Positions 17,050-26,958 of a DNA stretch of 64,000 nt are shown here, in pieces. The stretch comes from JAAFJU01 sp043764895 (GTDB lineage Bacteria; Cyanobacteriota; Cyanobacteriia; Leptolyngbyales; Leptolyngbyaceae): NCBI GenBank assembly GCA_043764895.1, contig JAYUJY010000194.1, forward strand, positions 61,631-125,630. The letters run 5' to 3'. The notes below the pieces were generated by a model that saw nothing but the letters and a program-made list of their open reading frames with translations, was not told the origin of the DNA and did not search any database. Every line of letters begins with the position of its first letter. Within the stretch, counting starts at the first letter, position 1. The translations under genes were made by a program, and so were the position numbers.

Positions 17050-19359
17050 ATGCCACTAAATTTCCTGTACAAATCGTCGGTTCTCATCGCACTCAGTCTC
17101 AGCCTCACAGCAGCGATCGTCCTACCCATCGCTGTCCCGCCCGTCCTCGCTCAGGCCGCGATTCCGTTAGAAGTGCGTGAAGCCTACACTCAATTGGGTG
17201 CGGGACTCGTGGATCAGGCGATCGCGCAGTTCCGCACGGCCATTCAGCGCTACCCCAGCTCAGTAGAAGCCAAGCTCGGTTTGGGCATTGCCTATCGCCG
17301 AGCGGGAAAGAATGAAAATGCCTTTGAAACCTACCTGTCTCTTCTCGCCCAGGATCCGAAGAATGTTCTGGCGCTGCGATCGGTGGGATTGCTGGGTGGA
17401 TATCGCACGGAGTGGCAAAAAAAAGGCATTGATGCCCTCACCCAACTACTCGCTATTAATCCTAGCGATACCGAAGCCCGTGCCCAACGTGCGTTGCTCT
17501 ATGGATACCAAGGCAAATTTGCCGAATCGGTGAGCGATTACGATACCGTACTTAGAAGCGGCACTCCGACGCCGGATGTTCTCCTTGGCGCAGCGCAAAT
17601 CTATACCTTCAGCGGCAATCCAAAACGCGGATTGGAATTGTTTGAGCAATACCAAACTACCACTCAAAAATCCATTCCCGCCACCGCCACGATCGCCTAC
17701 GCAAAAGCGCTCCGAGCCACAGGCAACCCGGCCCAAGCTATCAGCCTGCTAGAATCTCTGCCCAATAAAGGCACGAATGTCAGCGTCCGATCGGAATTGT
17801 CACAAGCCTATCTTGCCAACCGCCAACCTCAGCAAGCCCTCAGTGTCCTCGATCCCTTGCGCAACCGCAGCGATACCGAATCCCGCCTTGCCCTCGCCCG
17901 TGCCCTGAATGAAATTGGTCGCCAACAGGGTCGCCCCGACATCCAAGCCGAATCGGCATCGCTTTACCAGCAAGCCCTCGCGGCCACCCCCAACCCGCCA
18001 TCGTCCCAGGTCAAAGAAACCGCAGACGTCCTAAGCGGCATCCCCGGCCAAGAACAAACGGCGCTGAATCTCTTCCGTCAACTCGCGGCCCAAAACCCAG
18101 GCGATCGCGTCATCGCCCTCCAGCAATTGGCGCTCGAAGGCAAACTCGGGACCCTGCCAGCGGCGCAAATCGTCCAGCAAGTCCGAACCTTACTCACGCC
18201 CTTTCCCACCGATCCAGCCCAACAACAGGCGATCGCAGCAGCTATTTCCAGGCTCGACCCCGAACCCGACTATTTCCCCATCTACCAAGCGCTGCTGCAA
18301 TCGGGCGTTGATGAACCGTTTCTTAACTTCCGCATGGCGCAATTGTTTATCGCCAGCAATGACTTTGGCAATGCGAGAGCGGCCCTTGCAACCTACAAAG
18401 CCACTCTAGCCGGATCCCAAGATCTGGCCCCGGATCTGTTGATGGCTGAAGTCGATCGAAAGGAAGGCAATTTAGAAGCAGCGGCGAGTCGTTACCAAGC
18501 CCTGCTCAACAGCGGCACCTCCGACAACGACGTCATCAACAGCGCCCTTCGCGGCATCGCAGGCATTCGTCTGAGCCAAAACCGCAGCGCCGAAGCCCTG
18601 TACCTCTACGACCAGCTCCTCGCCCGCAACCCCAACGATGGACCCACCCGGTTAGGCCGAACGGCGATCGCCTACCAAGCCAAACTGATCACCGAATTTG
18701 ACGCCGATGCGGTGATTAACCAATTTCTCCAATCTCGCCCCACCCAAACCCCCAACGAACTCTTTACGTTGGCCGCACTGCTTCCCGCCCGAGACTACCG
18801 AGAACCCCTCTACAAAGCCCTCGCCGCTGCAAACCCCAACAACATCGACGTCCAAGTCCGCCTCATTCAGCTCCTTGCTAAACGGGATTCCTTCCAGGCC
18901 CAAATCATGGCTAACCGGGTGCTGGCCCAAGTCAAAGGCGGTACGGCCATCAGCGCCCTGTCCTTGCGTGGACGTCTCGCCGAAGCCCTAGGGAACCTCG
19001 ATCAAGCTGATCAAGCCTACATTGCCATCCTCAATCTCCAACCCGATAACCTTGATGCTGTCTCTGCCCTGGGGGGAATCCGGTTTCAGCAGCGCCAGTT
19101 TGACTCCGCCGAACGTCTTTACCTGCTGGCCCTAGCCATGAAGCCGGAGAACAGTGCCAGCATTCAGCGAACCCTTGCCGACCTCAGTTCTTCCGCTGGC
19201 AAACCGTTGCAAGCTCTCGATCGCCTAGAAGCCCTCAAAATCCAGCAACAATCTATCCCCGGCGCATTTCCCGATATCACCCTCCAACAACGCCAACAGG
19301 AAATCCAGGAAGGCTTCCTCCAACAACGTGGCTTCCAACCGCCTTGGGAGCGATATTAA
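17050..19359 (+). CDS. Periplasmic TPR protein, BcsC N-terminal-half equivalent
   Basis: A protein of 769 residues with a signal peptide (cleavage near PVLAQA) and then TPR-like helix pairs to the end. Typical pieces are YTQLGAGLVDQAIAQFRTAI, EAKLGLGIAYRRAGKNENAF, ARAQRALLYGYQGKFAESV and DAVSALGGIRFQQRQFDSAE. In BcsC, a periplasmic TPR superhelix precedes an outer-membrane barrel in one chain and guides cellulose out. Here the TPR part ends without a barrel, and a separate barrel gene lies just upstream. The next gene starts one base after this stop, which implies co-translation. The assignment to cellulose export is inferred from the operon; a general scaffold role is the alternative. Confidence 0.8.
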   Translation: MPLNFLYKSSVLIALSLSLTAAIVLPIAVPPVLAQAAIPLEVREAYTQLGAGLVDQAIAQFRTAIQRYPSSVEAKLGLGIAYRRAGKNENAFETYLSLLAQDPKNVLALRSVGLLGGYRTEWQKKGIDALTQLLAINPSDTEARAQRALLYGYQGKFAESVSDYDTVLRSGTPTPDVLLGAAQIYTFSGNPKRGLELFEQYQTTTQKSIPATATIAYAKALRATGNPAQAISLLESLPNKGTNVSVRSELSQAYLANRQPQQALSVLDPLRNRSDTESRLALARALNEIGRQQGRPDIQAESASLYQQALAATPNPPSSQVKETADVLSGIPGQEQTALNLFRQLAAQNPGDRVIALQQLALEGKLGTLPAAQIVQQVRTLLTPFPTDPAQQQAIAAAISRLDPEPDYFPIYQALLQSGVDEPFLNFRMAQLFIASNDFGNARAALATYKATLAGSQDLAPDLLMAEVDRKEGNLEAAASRYQALLNSGTSDNDVINSALRGIAGIRLSQNRSAEALYLYDQLLARNPNDGPTRLGRTAIAYQAKLITEFDADAVINQFLQSRPTQTPNELFTLAALLPARDYREPLYKALAAANPNNIDVQVRLIQLLAKRDSFQAQIMANRVLAQVKGGTAISALSLRGRLAEALGNLDQADQAYIAILNLQPDNLDAVSALGGIRFQQRQFDSAERLYLLALAMKPENSASIQRTLADLSSSAGKPLQALDRLEALKIQQQSIPGAFPDITLQQRQQEIQEGFLQQRGFQPPWERY

Positions 19360-19360
19360 G

Positions 19361-20599
19361 ATGATTGTTCTCAGAAAAACGCCCGCTCGTTTTATGGGGC
19401 TGATGCTAACCCTACTCGTGGGGAGTGGTGGAATGAGCAGTTGCCAGTGGCGACGATCGCGCCCCTCACCGCCGCCGATGACCGATCGCACGACCCCGCC
19501 TGAAGCCACTATTTCCCTCAAAGAAAGCTGGGACGCCTATCGCAAACGTTTTATCCAAGGCGACGGACGCATCATCGACTGGGAAGCGGAGGAAAAATCA
19601 ACCTCTGAAGGTCAAGCCTATGCGATGTTTCGCGCCGTATTTGCCGATGACCGAGAGAGCTTCGATCGGACCCTGAAATGGTCAGAATCCAACCTCCAAC
19701 GCCGCGACAATCAAGGCAAGCCAATAGATTCCCTCTGGGCCTGGAAATGGGGCAAAAACGCCAGTAATCAATGGGTCCAGCTCGATCCCAACTTTGCCAG
19801 TGACGCCGATATTGACGCCTGTTTTGCCCTAATTTTGGCGAGCGATCGCTGGAACCGCCCTGACTATCTCGCGCTGGCCAAAACTAAGCTCAAAGATCTC
19901 TGGAACTTCTCCACCGTCACTCGCGGCGACCAAACCTACCTCCTCCCCGGTCCCAAAATCGCCTTCCAACAGGGCGATCGCCTGACCTTGAACCCGTCCT
20001 ATCTAGCCCCCTACGCCTTTCGGCTCTTTGCTCAAGTCGATCCCGATCGCGACTGGATGGCACTCGTGGACAGCAGCTATGCGGTCTTGGAGAACTCCGC
20101 CAGTCTGTCCAGTGTGGGATTACCGAGTGATTGGGTCAACTTTGATCTTAAAACGGGGCAATATAGTGCATTGGAATCAGGCAATCTACTCAAAACTCAG
20201 TACGGGTTTGACGCCACCCGTGTTTGGTGGCGCATTGCTCTAGACAGCGCAATCTTTAACGAGGCACGATCGATCACGTATCTCCAAACCCACCTGAAAC
20301 CGCTTCAGAATAGCTGGCGAAAAGACCGAAAAATTCCCGCCCAAATCGATCTCCAAGGCAACCCTATGGTCAACTACGAAGCCACCTCTCAATACGGAAT
20401 GCTCTATAGTGCGCTGAGGCAAGTGGATCCCAATATGGCTAAAGAAATCTATCAGCAAAAAATTAGCCCAACCTATCGATCGGGCTTCTGGGACAACGAC
20501 AAAGCCTATTACACCCAAAACCTCGCTTGGTTCGGCCTGCTCGATCCCCATGACATTGCCCAAGCCATGAAAGGGAAGTTTCCACCGACTCCCAAGTGA
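19361..20599 (+). CDS. bcsZ: GH8 endo-beta-1,4-glucanase (BcsZ-like), probable lipoprotein
   Basis: A protein of 412 residues from the ATG at 19361, one base after the TPR gene stop, with GGGAG (19346-19350) as ribosome binding site. A signal segment ends at a possible lipidation Cys28 (GGMSSCQW), unlike soluble periplasmic BcsZ of enterobacteria. The GH8 domain shows Glu83 in STSEGQAYAM, the catalytic acid. The family signature ASDADIDACFALILASDRW contains the conserved Asp. Later come LNPSYLAPYAFRLF and the NYEATSQYGML region. BcsZ trims or edits nascent cellulose in the periplasm and affects yield and fibre order. Its position between TPR and BcsB genes fits a bcs operon. Confidence 0.88.
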   Translation: MIVLRKTPARFMGLMLTLLVGSGGMSSCQWRRSRPSPPPMTDRTTPPEATISLKESWDAYRKRFIQGDGRIIDWEAEEKSTSEGQAYAMFRAVFADDRESFDRTLKWSESNLQRRDNQGKPIDSLWAWKWGKNASNQWVQLDPNFASDADIDACFALILASDRWNRPDYLALAKTKLKDLWNFSTVTRGDQTYLLPGPKIAFQQGDRLTLNPSYLAPYAFRLFAQVDPDRDWMALVDSSYAVLENSASLSSVGLPSDWVNFDLKTGQYSALESGNLLKTQYGFDATRVWWRIALDSAIFNEARSITYLQTHLKPLQNSWRKDRKIPAQIDLQGNPMVNYEATSQYGMLYSALRQVDPNMAKEIYQQKISPTYRSGFWDNDKAYYTQNLAWFGLLDPHDIAQAMKGKFPPTPK

Positions 20600-20698
20600 C
20601 TCTAATTGCGCCCAACGTTGCGTTCAAACCGAACTGCCAAAAGAATCGCCAAACACAACCGCCCAGCCCTTCACATAGTTGTCACCAGAACCCGTCCC

Positions 20699-23353
20699 AT
20701 GAATAAGCGATCTTCTAAAGCCAAGAAACAGTTTACGAACAAGCTGAAGCTCCCGTCTTTTTCGTTCCTCCACATGGCGACCCGACGATCGCTGATTCTC
20801 TGCGGTCTGAGCCTCGTCACCGGACTCCTAATTGTCTTGGCCCAAAGCGATCGGACCTTTATCGCTGTGAGTCAAGGCGTTCAGCAACAGGAAGATCAAG
20901 TCATCCGCAATTTCAAGCTTCCCAACAACCCTGCTCCCGCTGCTCCCGCTGCCCCGGAACCTGCTGCTCCCGAACCCGCTACCCCCGCTGCCCCGGAACC
21001 CGCTTACGTTGCCCCGGAAGCTCCAGTTGCCCCTGCGCCCCAATCCGCCCCCGCACCCCAATCCGCCGCCCCTGGAACTCCTGCGCCCAGCCCAACCCCT
21101 AGCTCAACTCCCACTCCAACCTCCAGCCCAGCATCAACGGATTCAACTAAGCAAGATCCGCTGAAACAATCCGACCTTGCTGTCGCGGCTAACGCTGGAC
21201 CCCCGAGCCAATACATTCTCGAATTCAACCGCAGTCCGGCGATCGGAAACCGCTTCCGACTTGAAGGCATCAACGCCGAATCTCGCCTAGGCTTCACCCG
21301 CCCCCGCAACTGGCAAGTCACCGGAGCCAAAGCCGTCATCCGTTTCCAGCATTCCCCCGGCCTGCTCGCCAACAAATCCAGCCTGATCGTCCGCATCAAC
21401 GACACCAGCATCGGCAGCATCCCGCTCAATCTCAAAAACGCTCAAATCGGCGAGGCTGTTGTCATCATCCCGCCCAACCTGGTTCAAGACTTCACCGAAA
21501 TCACCCTCGTGGCGCAGCAGACCAATAGCGAAAAATGCAACAATCCCACGGATAAAGAACTCTGGACCGAAGTCCTCCCCGACTCCAAAGTCATCTTGAA
21601 CTACCAGCCTAAGGCGATCGCCCTTGACTTTGCTCGATTCCCTTACCCGGTTTTTGACGATCGCGCCCTCGACACCACCCAAATCAAATATGTTCAGCCC
21701 TCCAAGACCAGTGCCGAATGGCTCACTGCCGCCAGCCGACTTCAAGCCCAACTCGGACGGCTCCATGATTTTCGATCGATGGATACGAGCTTGGTTAAAG
21801 ATGCTAGAGGACTCACCTGGACCGATCGGCTCATCGTTCTGGGGACACCAGATGAGCAGCCTGCACTCAAGGAGTTAAAACTGCCCCTGCCTGTCAGCAA
21901 TGGTAAATTCCTGGATACTGACAAAATTGCTCTTCCTAATGACGTTGGCATTCTGATGCTCACGAACGCTCCTGGCAGCGCAAATCCTCCGGTCCTAATT
22001 ATTTCTGGCAATGGCCCTGAAGGCGTCGCCAAAGCCGCTCAGTTCCTCGTCCAGCCGGATAGCGCTCAAATCGGCACCGGACAACTCATTCTCGTTAAGA
22101 ACAAAAGCAGCGGCGAGAGCAAATCTCCTGGCAAGCGCGACTGGAAACGATTCACGCCGGGAGACGCGAAGTTTGAACTCTCCCGTCTCCTCGGCAATGA
22201 CAACAAACCCTTCCAAGACGTGATGGTCCGTGGGTCCAACGCACCCCGCGTCGAGTTCAACTTCCGCGCCCTCCCCGATGACCAGTTCATCCGAGGCAGC
22301 AGCATGACGCTGAAGTACAGCTACAGCGCCCAAATCGACACCCGGAAGTCCACCGTATCCGTATTCATCGACAACATCGGCATCGGCAGCAAAAAACTCA
22401 CCTCTGACAACGGCGGCACCAACGAAACCTTCACCCTCGATCTTCCGCCCAACCTCATCATGCCCAACTCCCGCATTGGCGTGGACTTTAAGCTGGTTCC
22501 CCAAAAACTTGAACAGTGCGGCCCTGCAATAGATCAACAGCTCTGGGGTACCGTCCACAAAAACACCGAGTTCAACCTCAACCGAGAAATTGCTGTCAGC
22601 TTGCCTGACCTGAAGTTGCTGACCTACGGCTATCCCTTCGCGGCTCCGCAGGATCTCTCTCGCACGGCGATTGTCCTTCCAGATAACCCGACGCCCAGCG
22701 ACCTCATGACCTTAATGAAGTTCAGCGAACGCCTAGGCCGTATCAGCCAAGCCGAAACCGTTAAGCAGGAGGTGTACCTCGCTGGGAACTTCCCGGATTC
22801 GGTCAAAGAGAATAAGCATCTGGTCGGCATCGGCACCCGCGATCGGTTTCCCATTGCAGAGGTCTTTCAAGGAAAAGGCGGTGGCTTCCAGCTCATGGAC
22901 TTTATCGGTCGAGGCTTCAAGCAAGCCCAAATCCAGAGCCTCCCCGACAGCGGCGGCGTGGTCAAGAGCATCCTGTCTCCCTGGTGGAAACCCAAGTCCG
23001 ATGACGGGGACCAGCGAATTGTCCTAGCCCTCACCGCCCAAACAGAAGACGGCATGAAGCAGGTTCAGGAAGTCCTAAGCAAAGACGCTTGGTTCTCTCA
23101 GCTTAAAGGCGACACCACTTTAATCTCCGCGAACAAAGACACATCGCCCTATGACAGCAATGCCTACCAGTTCCAAACCCTAGACCAAGCCGAGCGACGC
23201 AATTCAGAAAACCTCAATTCGCTTAGCAAAATGCGTCGATTTTTCCAGAGCAACTGGTGGCTTTTGCCCACTGGAATCATTGGCCTCTCGGTCATCTTGT
23301 ACGGAATTGCCCAACTTTATCTCAAGCGTGTAGCAGGGGACTCTAAATCATGA
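20699..23353 (+). CDS. bcsB: Cellulose synthase membrane-anchored subunit BcsB
   Basis: BcsB is the periplasmic partner of the synthase and guides the glucan away from BcsA. The chosen start gives 884 residues; an upstream TTG at 20606 is possible but less likely. An N-terminal membrane segment (RRSLILCGLSLVTGLLIVLA) is followed by an Ala/Pro-rich linker of about 80 residues. Two similar halves come next, each with a carbohydrate-binding-like beta domain (QVTGAKAVIRFQHSP, SLIVRINDTSIGSIPL; then SMTLKYSYSAQ, TVSVFIDNIGIGSKKL). The protein ends with a C-terminal membrane helix (NWWLLPTGIIGLSVILYGIA) that packs on BcsA in known structures. It overlaps bcsA by four bases (ATGA). Confidence 0.88.
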   Translation: MNKRSSKAKKQFTNKLKLPSFSFLHMATRRSLILCGLSLVTGLLIVLAQSDRTFIAVSQGVQQQEDQVIRNFKLPNNPAPAAPAAPEPAAPEPATPAAPEPAYVAPEAPVAPAPQSAPAPQSAAPGTPAPSPTPSSTPTPTSSPASTDSTKQDPLKQSDLAVAANAGPPSQYILEFNRSPAIGNRFRLEGINAESRLGFTRPRNWQVTGAKAVIRFQHSPGLLANKSSLIVRINDTSIGSIPLNLKNAQIGEAVVIIPPNLVQDFTEITLVAQQTNSEKCNNPTDKELWTEVLPDSKVILNYQPKAIALDFARFPYPVFDDRALDTTQIKYVQPSKTSAEWLTAASRLQAQLGRLHDFRSMDTSLVKDARGLTWTDRLIVLGTPDEQPALKELKLPLPVSNGKFLDTDKIALPNDVGILMLTNAPGSANPPVLIISGNGPEGVAKAAQFLVQPDSAQIGTGQLILVKNKSSGESKSPGKRDWKRFTPGDAKFELSRLLGNDNKPFQDVMVRGSNAPRVEFNFRALPDDQFIRGSSMTLKYSYSAQIDTRKSTVSVFIDNIGIGSKKLTSDNGGTNETFTLDLPPNLIMPNSRIGVDFKLVPQKLEQCGPAIDQQLWGTVHKNTEFNLNREIAVSLPDLKLLTYGYPFAAPQDLSRTAIVLPDNPTPSDLMTLMKFSERLGRISQAETVKQEVYLAGNFPDSVKENKHLVGIGTRDRFPIAEVFQGKGGGFQLMDFIGRGFKQAQIQSLPDSGGVVKSILSPWWKPKSDDGDQRIVLALTAQTEDGMKQVQEVLSKDAWFSQLKGDTTLISANKDTSPYDSNAYQFQTLDQAERRNSENLNSLSKMRRFFQSNWWLLPTGIIGLSVILYGIAQLYLKRVAGDSKS

Positions 23354-25929
23354 TCAACTCACCGAGTGCTAGACCCAAACCCCGCACCAAAAGCGCCCGC
23401 ATCGTGGCTGGCTTTGTTGGATTTATTCCCAAGATGTTCGATCGATTTTTTGCCAAATTTGGTCGAAGGCAACTTGTTCTGTTGATGGGACTCGTCTTTC
23501 TGTTGTCGATTCCCTTGATCATCACGCCACTTACGATTCCGCAACAAGGCATCATCGGCGCGTTCTTAGTGTTCATCGCCTGGGGGGTGACCAAAGTCGA
23601 GGAGCGCCAGTCCAGTAGCAATACTAGTGAATATCTGCACCTGTTCCTCGTGTGGTTGAGTCTGATTACCACCTTTCGCTACCTCTATTACCGCACCACT
23701 TACACCCTTAACCTGACGGGAGGATGGTTGGATGCCTTTTTCAGCATTATTCTTTATCTCGCCGAACTCTATGCCATTTTGACCATGGCGTTGTCGTTCT
23801 TCCAGACGCTGCGTTTGAAGGAGCGGACGTCCATTGATGTCAGCCACATTCCTGAAGCAGAGATGCCGATCATTGATGTTTATATTCCGACCTATAACGA
23901 GGAAGTAGAGATCGTCCGTAAAACGACTCTTGGAGCCGTGGCGATCGAGTATCCCAAGAAAAATATCTACATCCTCGACGACGGACGACCTGAAAAATAC
24001 GAGACCAGCGATCCTCGTTATGCCGAATTCCGCGATCGCCGGGATCAGCTCCAGCAGATGTGCGTCGAACTCGGCTGTGAGTTGATGGTCCGCAATGACA
24101 ACAGCCACGCCAAAGCCGGAAACATCAATACCGCCCTGCCCAAGACGCCCGGTGACTTGGTTCTCATCCTAGATTGTGACCACATCCCCACGCGCACGAT
24201 TCTGAGAGAAACCGTCGGCTTCTTTCTCAACCCCAAGGTGTCCCTCGTTCAGACGCCGCACTGGTTCTACAACCCCGACCCCTTCGAGCGCAATCTCCAA
24301 ACGGGCGGCACCATTCCCGTCGGCAACGAGCTATTCTACAAAGTGCTTCAAAAGGGCAACGACTTTTGGAATGCCGCCTTCTTCTGTGGGTCCGCTGCGA
24401 TCGTCCGTAAAACCCATCTTCTCCAAGTAGGCGGCATCGCCGTGGAGACCGTCACCGAAGATTGCCACACGGCCCTGCGTCTGCACGCCCTCGGCTACGA
24501 GTCGGTTTACTACGACAAAATCATGGTGGCTGGACTTGCACCTGAAATGTTTTCAGCGTATGTCGGTCAACAGGTCCGCTGGGCACGGGGAATGGCCCAA
24601 ATCCTCCGCATCGAAAATCCCCTCTTTAACCGCAAGCTCAAACTGACGCTGCCGCAGCGGATTTGTTATTTCAGCGCGACGTCTCACTTCTTCTTTGGCT
24701 TTCCGCGCTTGATGTACGCTATTGCACCGTCCCTCTTTCTGATTTTTGGCATTAATCCCATCCGAGGCTTGGGACTCGAAACCTTGGCCTACGCCCTGCC
24801 GCACATCGCGATCGCCACCTACGCAAACTTTATTACCTACAAGCACGTTCGGTTTTCCTTCTGGAACGAAATCTACGAATTTGCGATGTCATTCCACGCC
24901 GGAATCGTCACTTTCATGGCATTGATTAATCCCAGCCTCGGATCGTTCAACGTGACCGACAAAGGCTTGAGCATCACCAAACGGGTCTTCGATTGGGAGT
25001 CGTCTAAGGGGCTTGTGTTTGCAGGTGCGATCGTTCTGTCTTCAATTATTGCCGTGCCGTTTTGGCTGATTTTTAGACCCGACGCGTCTGAGGCGGTTCT
25101 GGTCAACTTGGCTTGGAGCTTCTTTAACTTTGTCCTGATCGTGGCCTCGATTCTTGTGGCCTTCGAGCAGCCTCAGCTTCGTCGCTCTCACCGTCTCGAT
25201 CGTAAACTTGGAGCCGTCATCTACAGCCAAGACGACACGCTTAAAGGCACCACTATGAACGTTAGCGAAACGGGATGCCAACTTATTCTTGACTCCTGGG
25301 CCAATCTCCTCGATGAAGTCGAGATTGAACTCATTGGTGATTTTGGGGCACGCGCTTTTCTGAAAAGCCAGGTGGTTCGAGCCGTCCCGCTCAACGATGA
25401 TCAACTGATCGTGACCCTAGATTTCATTGCTCCCAGCCGATCGCAAATCGATGCCCTCACCGTCGTCATCTACTCCGACGTCCGACAGTGGTATTCACAG
25501 CATCGGGAAAATAAAGACGATGCCTTTGGATCGATTAAGTTCATTGCCACGAGCTTGGCCCGTGCCTTCCAAGCCCTCAAGCCCGAATCCAACCAGATGC
25601 GTCTGCGTAAACCGATCGATGCTTACGCCCAGCTCTACTGGAAAGGCAGCTTTTACCGTGCCCACGCCGTTGAAATTGGCAATCGGAGCCTTCGTCTTGA
25701 ACTCCAGCCCGGTGACTTGGTGGACGTCGATGAACTCAGAAAGACTCAGCCCCTCGTCGGTCTGCTTCTAAGCCAAGACAACGGAGACGTCTCTCCGCAG
25801 CGGCTTCTTGCTCAGGTCAATCAGGTCGGGACTCCGGGCGACAGGCTTACCATCGAGCTAGAGTTCCCCGAGCAAATCATGCAGCGTCAGGAAACCAAGA
25901 TTCGCCAGTTGGTCAAGTCGCTTAATTAG
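23350..25929 (+). CDS. bcsA: Cellulose synthase catalytic subunit with PilZ domain
   Basis: An inner-membrane GT2 synthase of 859 residues that polymerises UDP-glucose. N-terminal membrane helices are followed by the glycosyltransferase core: Asp210-Asp211 in ILDDGRPEKY, the DxD pair Asp275/Asp277 in LILDCDHIP, FFCGS (344-348), TED (369-371) and Q(Q)VRW (407-411). The gating loop FNVTDK (533-538) matches the FxVTxK signature of cellulose synthases, which argues against chitin or hyaluronan synthase. The PilZ domain has RRSHR (Arg611, Arg615) and NVSETG (637-642), an accepted variant of DxSxxG, so activation by cyclic di-GMP is expected. A terminator follows. It is the last gene of the operon. 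Confidence 0.93.
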   Translation: MINSPSARPKPRTKSARIVAGFVGFIPKMFDRFFAKFGRRQLVLLMGLVFLLSIPLIITPLTIPQQGIIGAFLVFIAWGVTKVEERQSSSNTSEYLHLFLVWLSLITTFRYLYYRTTYTLNLTGGWLDAFFSIILYLAELYAILTMALSFFQTLRLKERTSIDVSHIPEAEMPIIDVYIPTYNEEVEIVRKTTLGAVAIEYPKKNIYILDDGRPEKYETSDPRYAEFRDRRDQLQQMCVELGCELMVRNDNSHAKAGNINTALPKTPGDLVLILDCDHIPTRTILRETVGFFLNPKVSLVQTPHWFYNPDPFERNLQTGGTIPVGNELFYKVLQKGNDFWNAAFFCGSAAIVRKTHLLQVGGIAVETVTEDCHTALRLHALGYESVYYDKIMVAGLAPEMFSAYVGQQVRWARGMAQILRIENPLFNRKLKLTLPQRICYFSATSHFFFGFPRLMYAIAPSLFLIFGINPIRGLGLETLAYALPHIAIATYANFITYKHVRFSFWNEIYEFAMSFHAGIVTFMALINPSLGSFNVTDKGLSITKRVFDWESSKGLVFAGAIVLSSIIAVPFWLIFRPDASEAVLVNLAWSFFNFVLIVASILVAFEQPQLRRSHRLDRKLGAVIYSQDDTLKGTTMNVSETGCQLILDSWANLLDEVEIELIGDFGARAFLKSQVVRAVPLNDDQLIVTLDFIAPSRSQIDALTVVIYSDVRQWYSQHRENKDDAFGSIKFIATSLARAFQALKPESNQMRLRKPIDAYAQLYWKGSFYRAHAVEIGNRSLRLELQPGDLVDVDELRKTQPLVGLLLSQDNGDVSPQRLLAQVNQVGTPGDRLTIELEFPEQIMQRQETKIRQLVKSLN

Positions 25930-25974
25930 CGGTGCGATCAATTTAGCGATGATGTTGACTTGTCTCTAGAACCC

Positions 25975-26008
25975 AGGGCGTGCTATCTCTAGTACGCCCT
26001 TTGTTTTG
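25975..26008 (+). terminator. Intrinsic terminator after bcsA
   Basis: An 11-base-pair stem (AGGGCGTGCTA with TAGTACGCCCT, one G-U pair) closes a TCTC loop and is followed by TTTGTTTTG. It marks the end of the cellulose operon before the ABC exporter genes. Confidence 0.85.
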
Positions 26009-26043
26009 CGTGAGACAAGTTTCAGTCTCGGAATGAATTCGGT

Positions 26044-26892
26044 ATGAATTTGGTCCCTCTCAATTTTGCCAAACGGTTAGGTTTTTCGGCTAATCTTCAA
26101 ATCAAGCTTGATTTGCTGATTACCTTGGTCCAGCGTGACCTCTCAGCGCGGTACAAAGGCTCTGTGCTGGGAAACTTCTGGACCCTTATTCAGCAGCTTA
26201 CTCAGCTCGTTATCTATACCTATGTCTTTGCTATTGTCCTCAAGGTGAAGCTCAACAGCATCCATCTTCCTCAGTCGCCTTTAGTGGGGAACAATTTTTT
26301 ATTTGCGCTGTGGCTGTTCGCTGGACTCATTCCCTGGGGCGCGATTACCGTGAGTTTGATCTCCTCCTCCGGGTCGGTGATTGCGCAACCTAATTTGGTT
26401 AAGAAAGTTGTTTTCCCCCTTACGTTGATTCCATTGGTTCCGATCGTGACGGCTTTTATTGACAGCACGATCGGACTGGTGATGCTCATTGTCGCCCTCG
26501 GCCTATTTACCCAAACGGTTCACTGGACGCTTCTTCTCCTTCCGCTAGTCTGGATTCCGCAGCTCCTTCTCACGGCGGGTCTTGGCTACATAGCTGCTAG
26601 CCTTACGGTTTTTCTTCGAGATATTCCTCAGACGATCGGTATTGGGATTAGCTTCATTTTCTACCTCACGCCCATTATGTATCCGCAGGAGATGATTCCT
26701 TTGCCCTTTCGAGACTGGGTGCGCTGGAATCCATTTGCCGTAATTGCTGAACTGTATCGAGATTTGACCCTATGGGGAAGTTTGCAACATGGTTGGGAAT
26801 GGATGTATCTCTGGGTGATGAGTATGGGAGTGTTTGTTTTAGGGACGTGGATATATCGTCGGCTGAGTCCTGCATTTGCGGATGTGCTTTAA
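26044..26892 (+). CDS. ABC-2 type polysaccharide export permease
   Basis: An inner-membrane protein of 282 residues with about six hydrophobic helices. The N-terminal amphipathic part LITLVQRDLSARYKGSVLGNFWTL matches the conserved start of TagG/Wzm/KpsM permeases. The C-terminal half contains YLTPIMYPQEMIPLPFRDWVRWNP, another hallmark of the family. Together with the ATPase encoded 66 nt downstream it would export a lipid-linked glycan across the inner membrane. It begins just after the cellulose terminator, so it is likely a separate transcription unit that opens the second polysaccharide locus. The glycan exported is unknown. Confidence 0.9.
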   Translation: MNLVPLNFAKRLGFSANLQIKLDLLITLVQRDLSARYKGSVLGNFWTLIQQLTQLVIYTYVFAIVLKVKLNSIHLPQSPLVGNNFLFALWLFAGLIPWGAITVSLISSSGSVIAQPNLVKKVVFPLTLIPLVPIVTAFIDSTIGLVMLIVALGLFTQTVHWTLLLLPLVWIPQLLLTAGLGYIAASLTVFLRDIPQTIGIGISFIFYLTPIMYPQEMIPLPFRDWVRWNPFAVIAELYRDLTLWGSLQHGWEWMYLWVMSMGVFVLGTWIYRRLSPAFADVL

Positions 26893-26958
26893 GGCAAGAC
26901 GCTACATCCATGGATTATAATGTTGAAATTAATTATTTGTGGAGAAGGAACCTGGCAT

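Noticed and set aside
21995..22558. A 187-codon antisense frame in bcsB
   Set aside because: The bcsB frame is longer, in operon order and has membrane helices at both ends; the antisense product has shadow composition.
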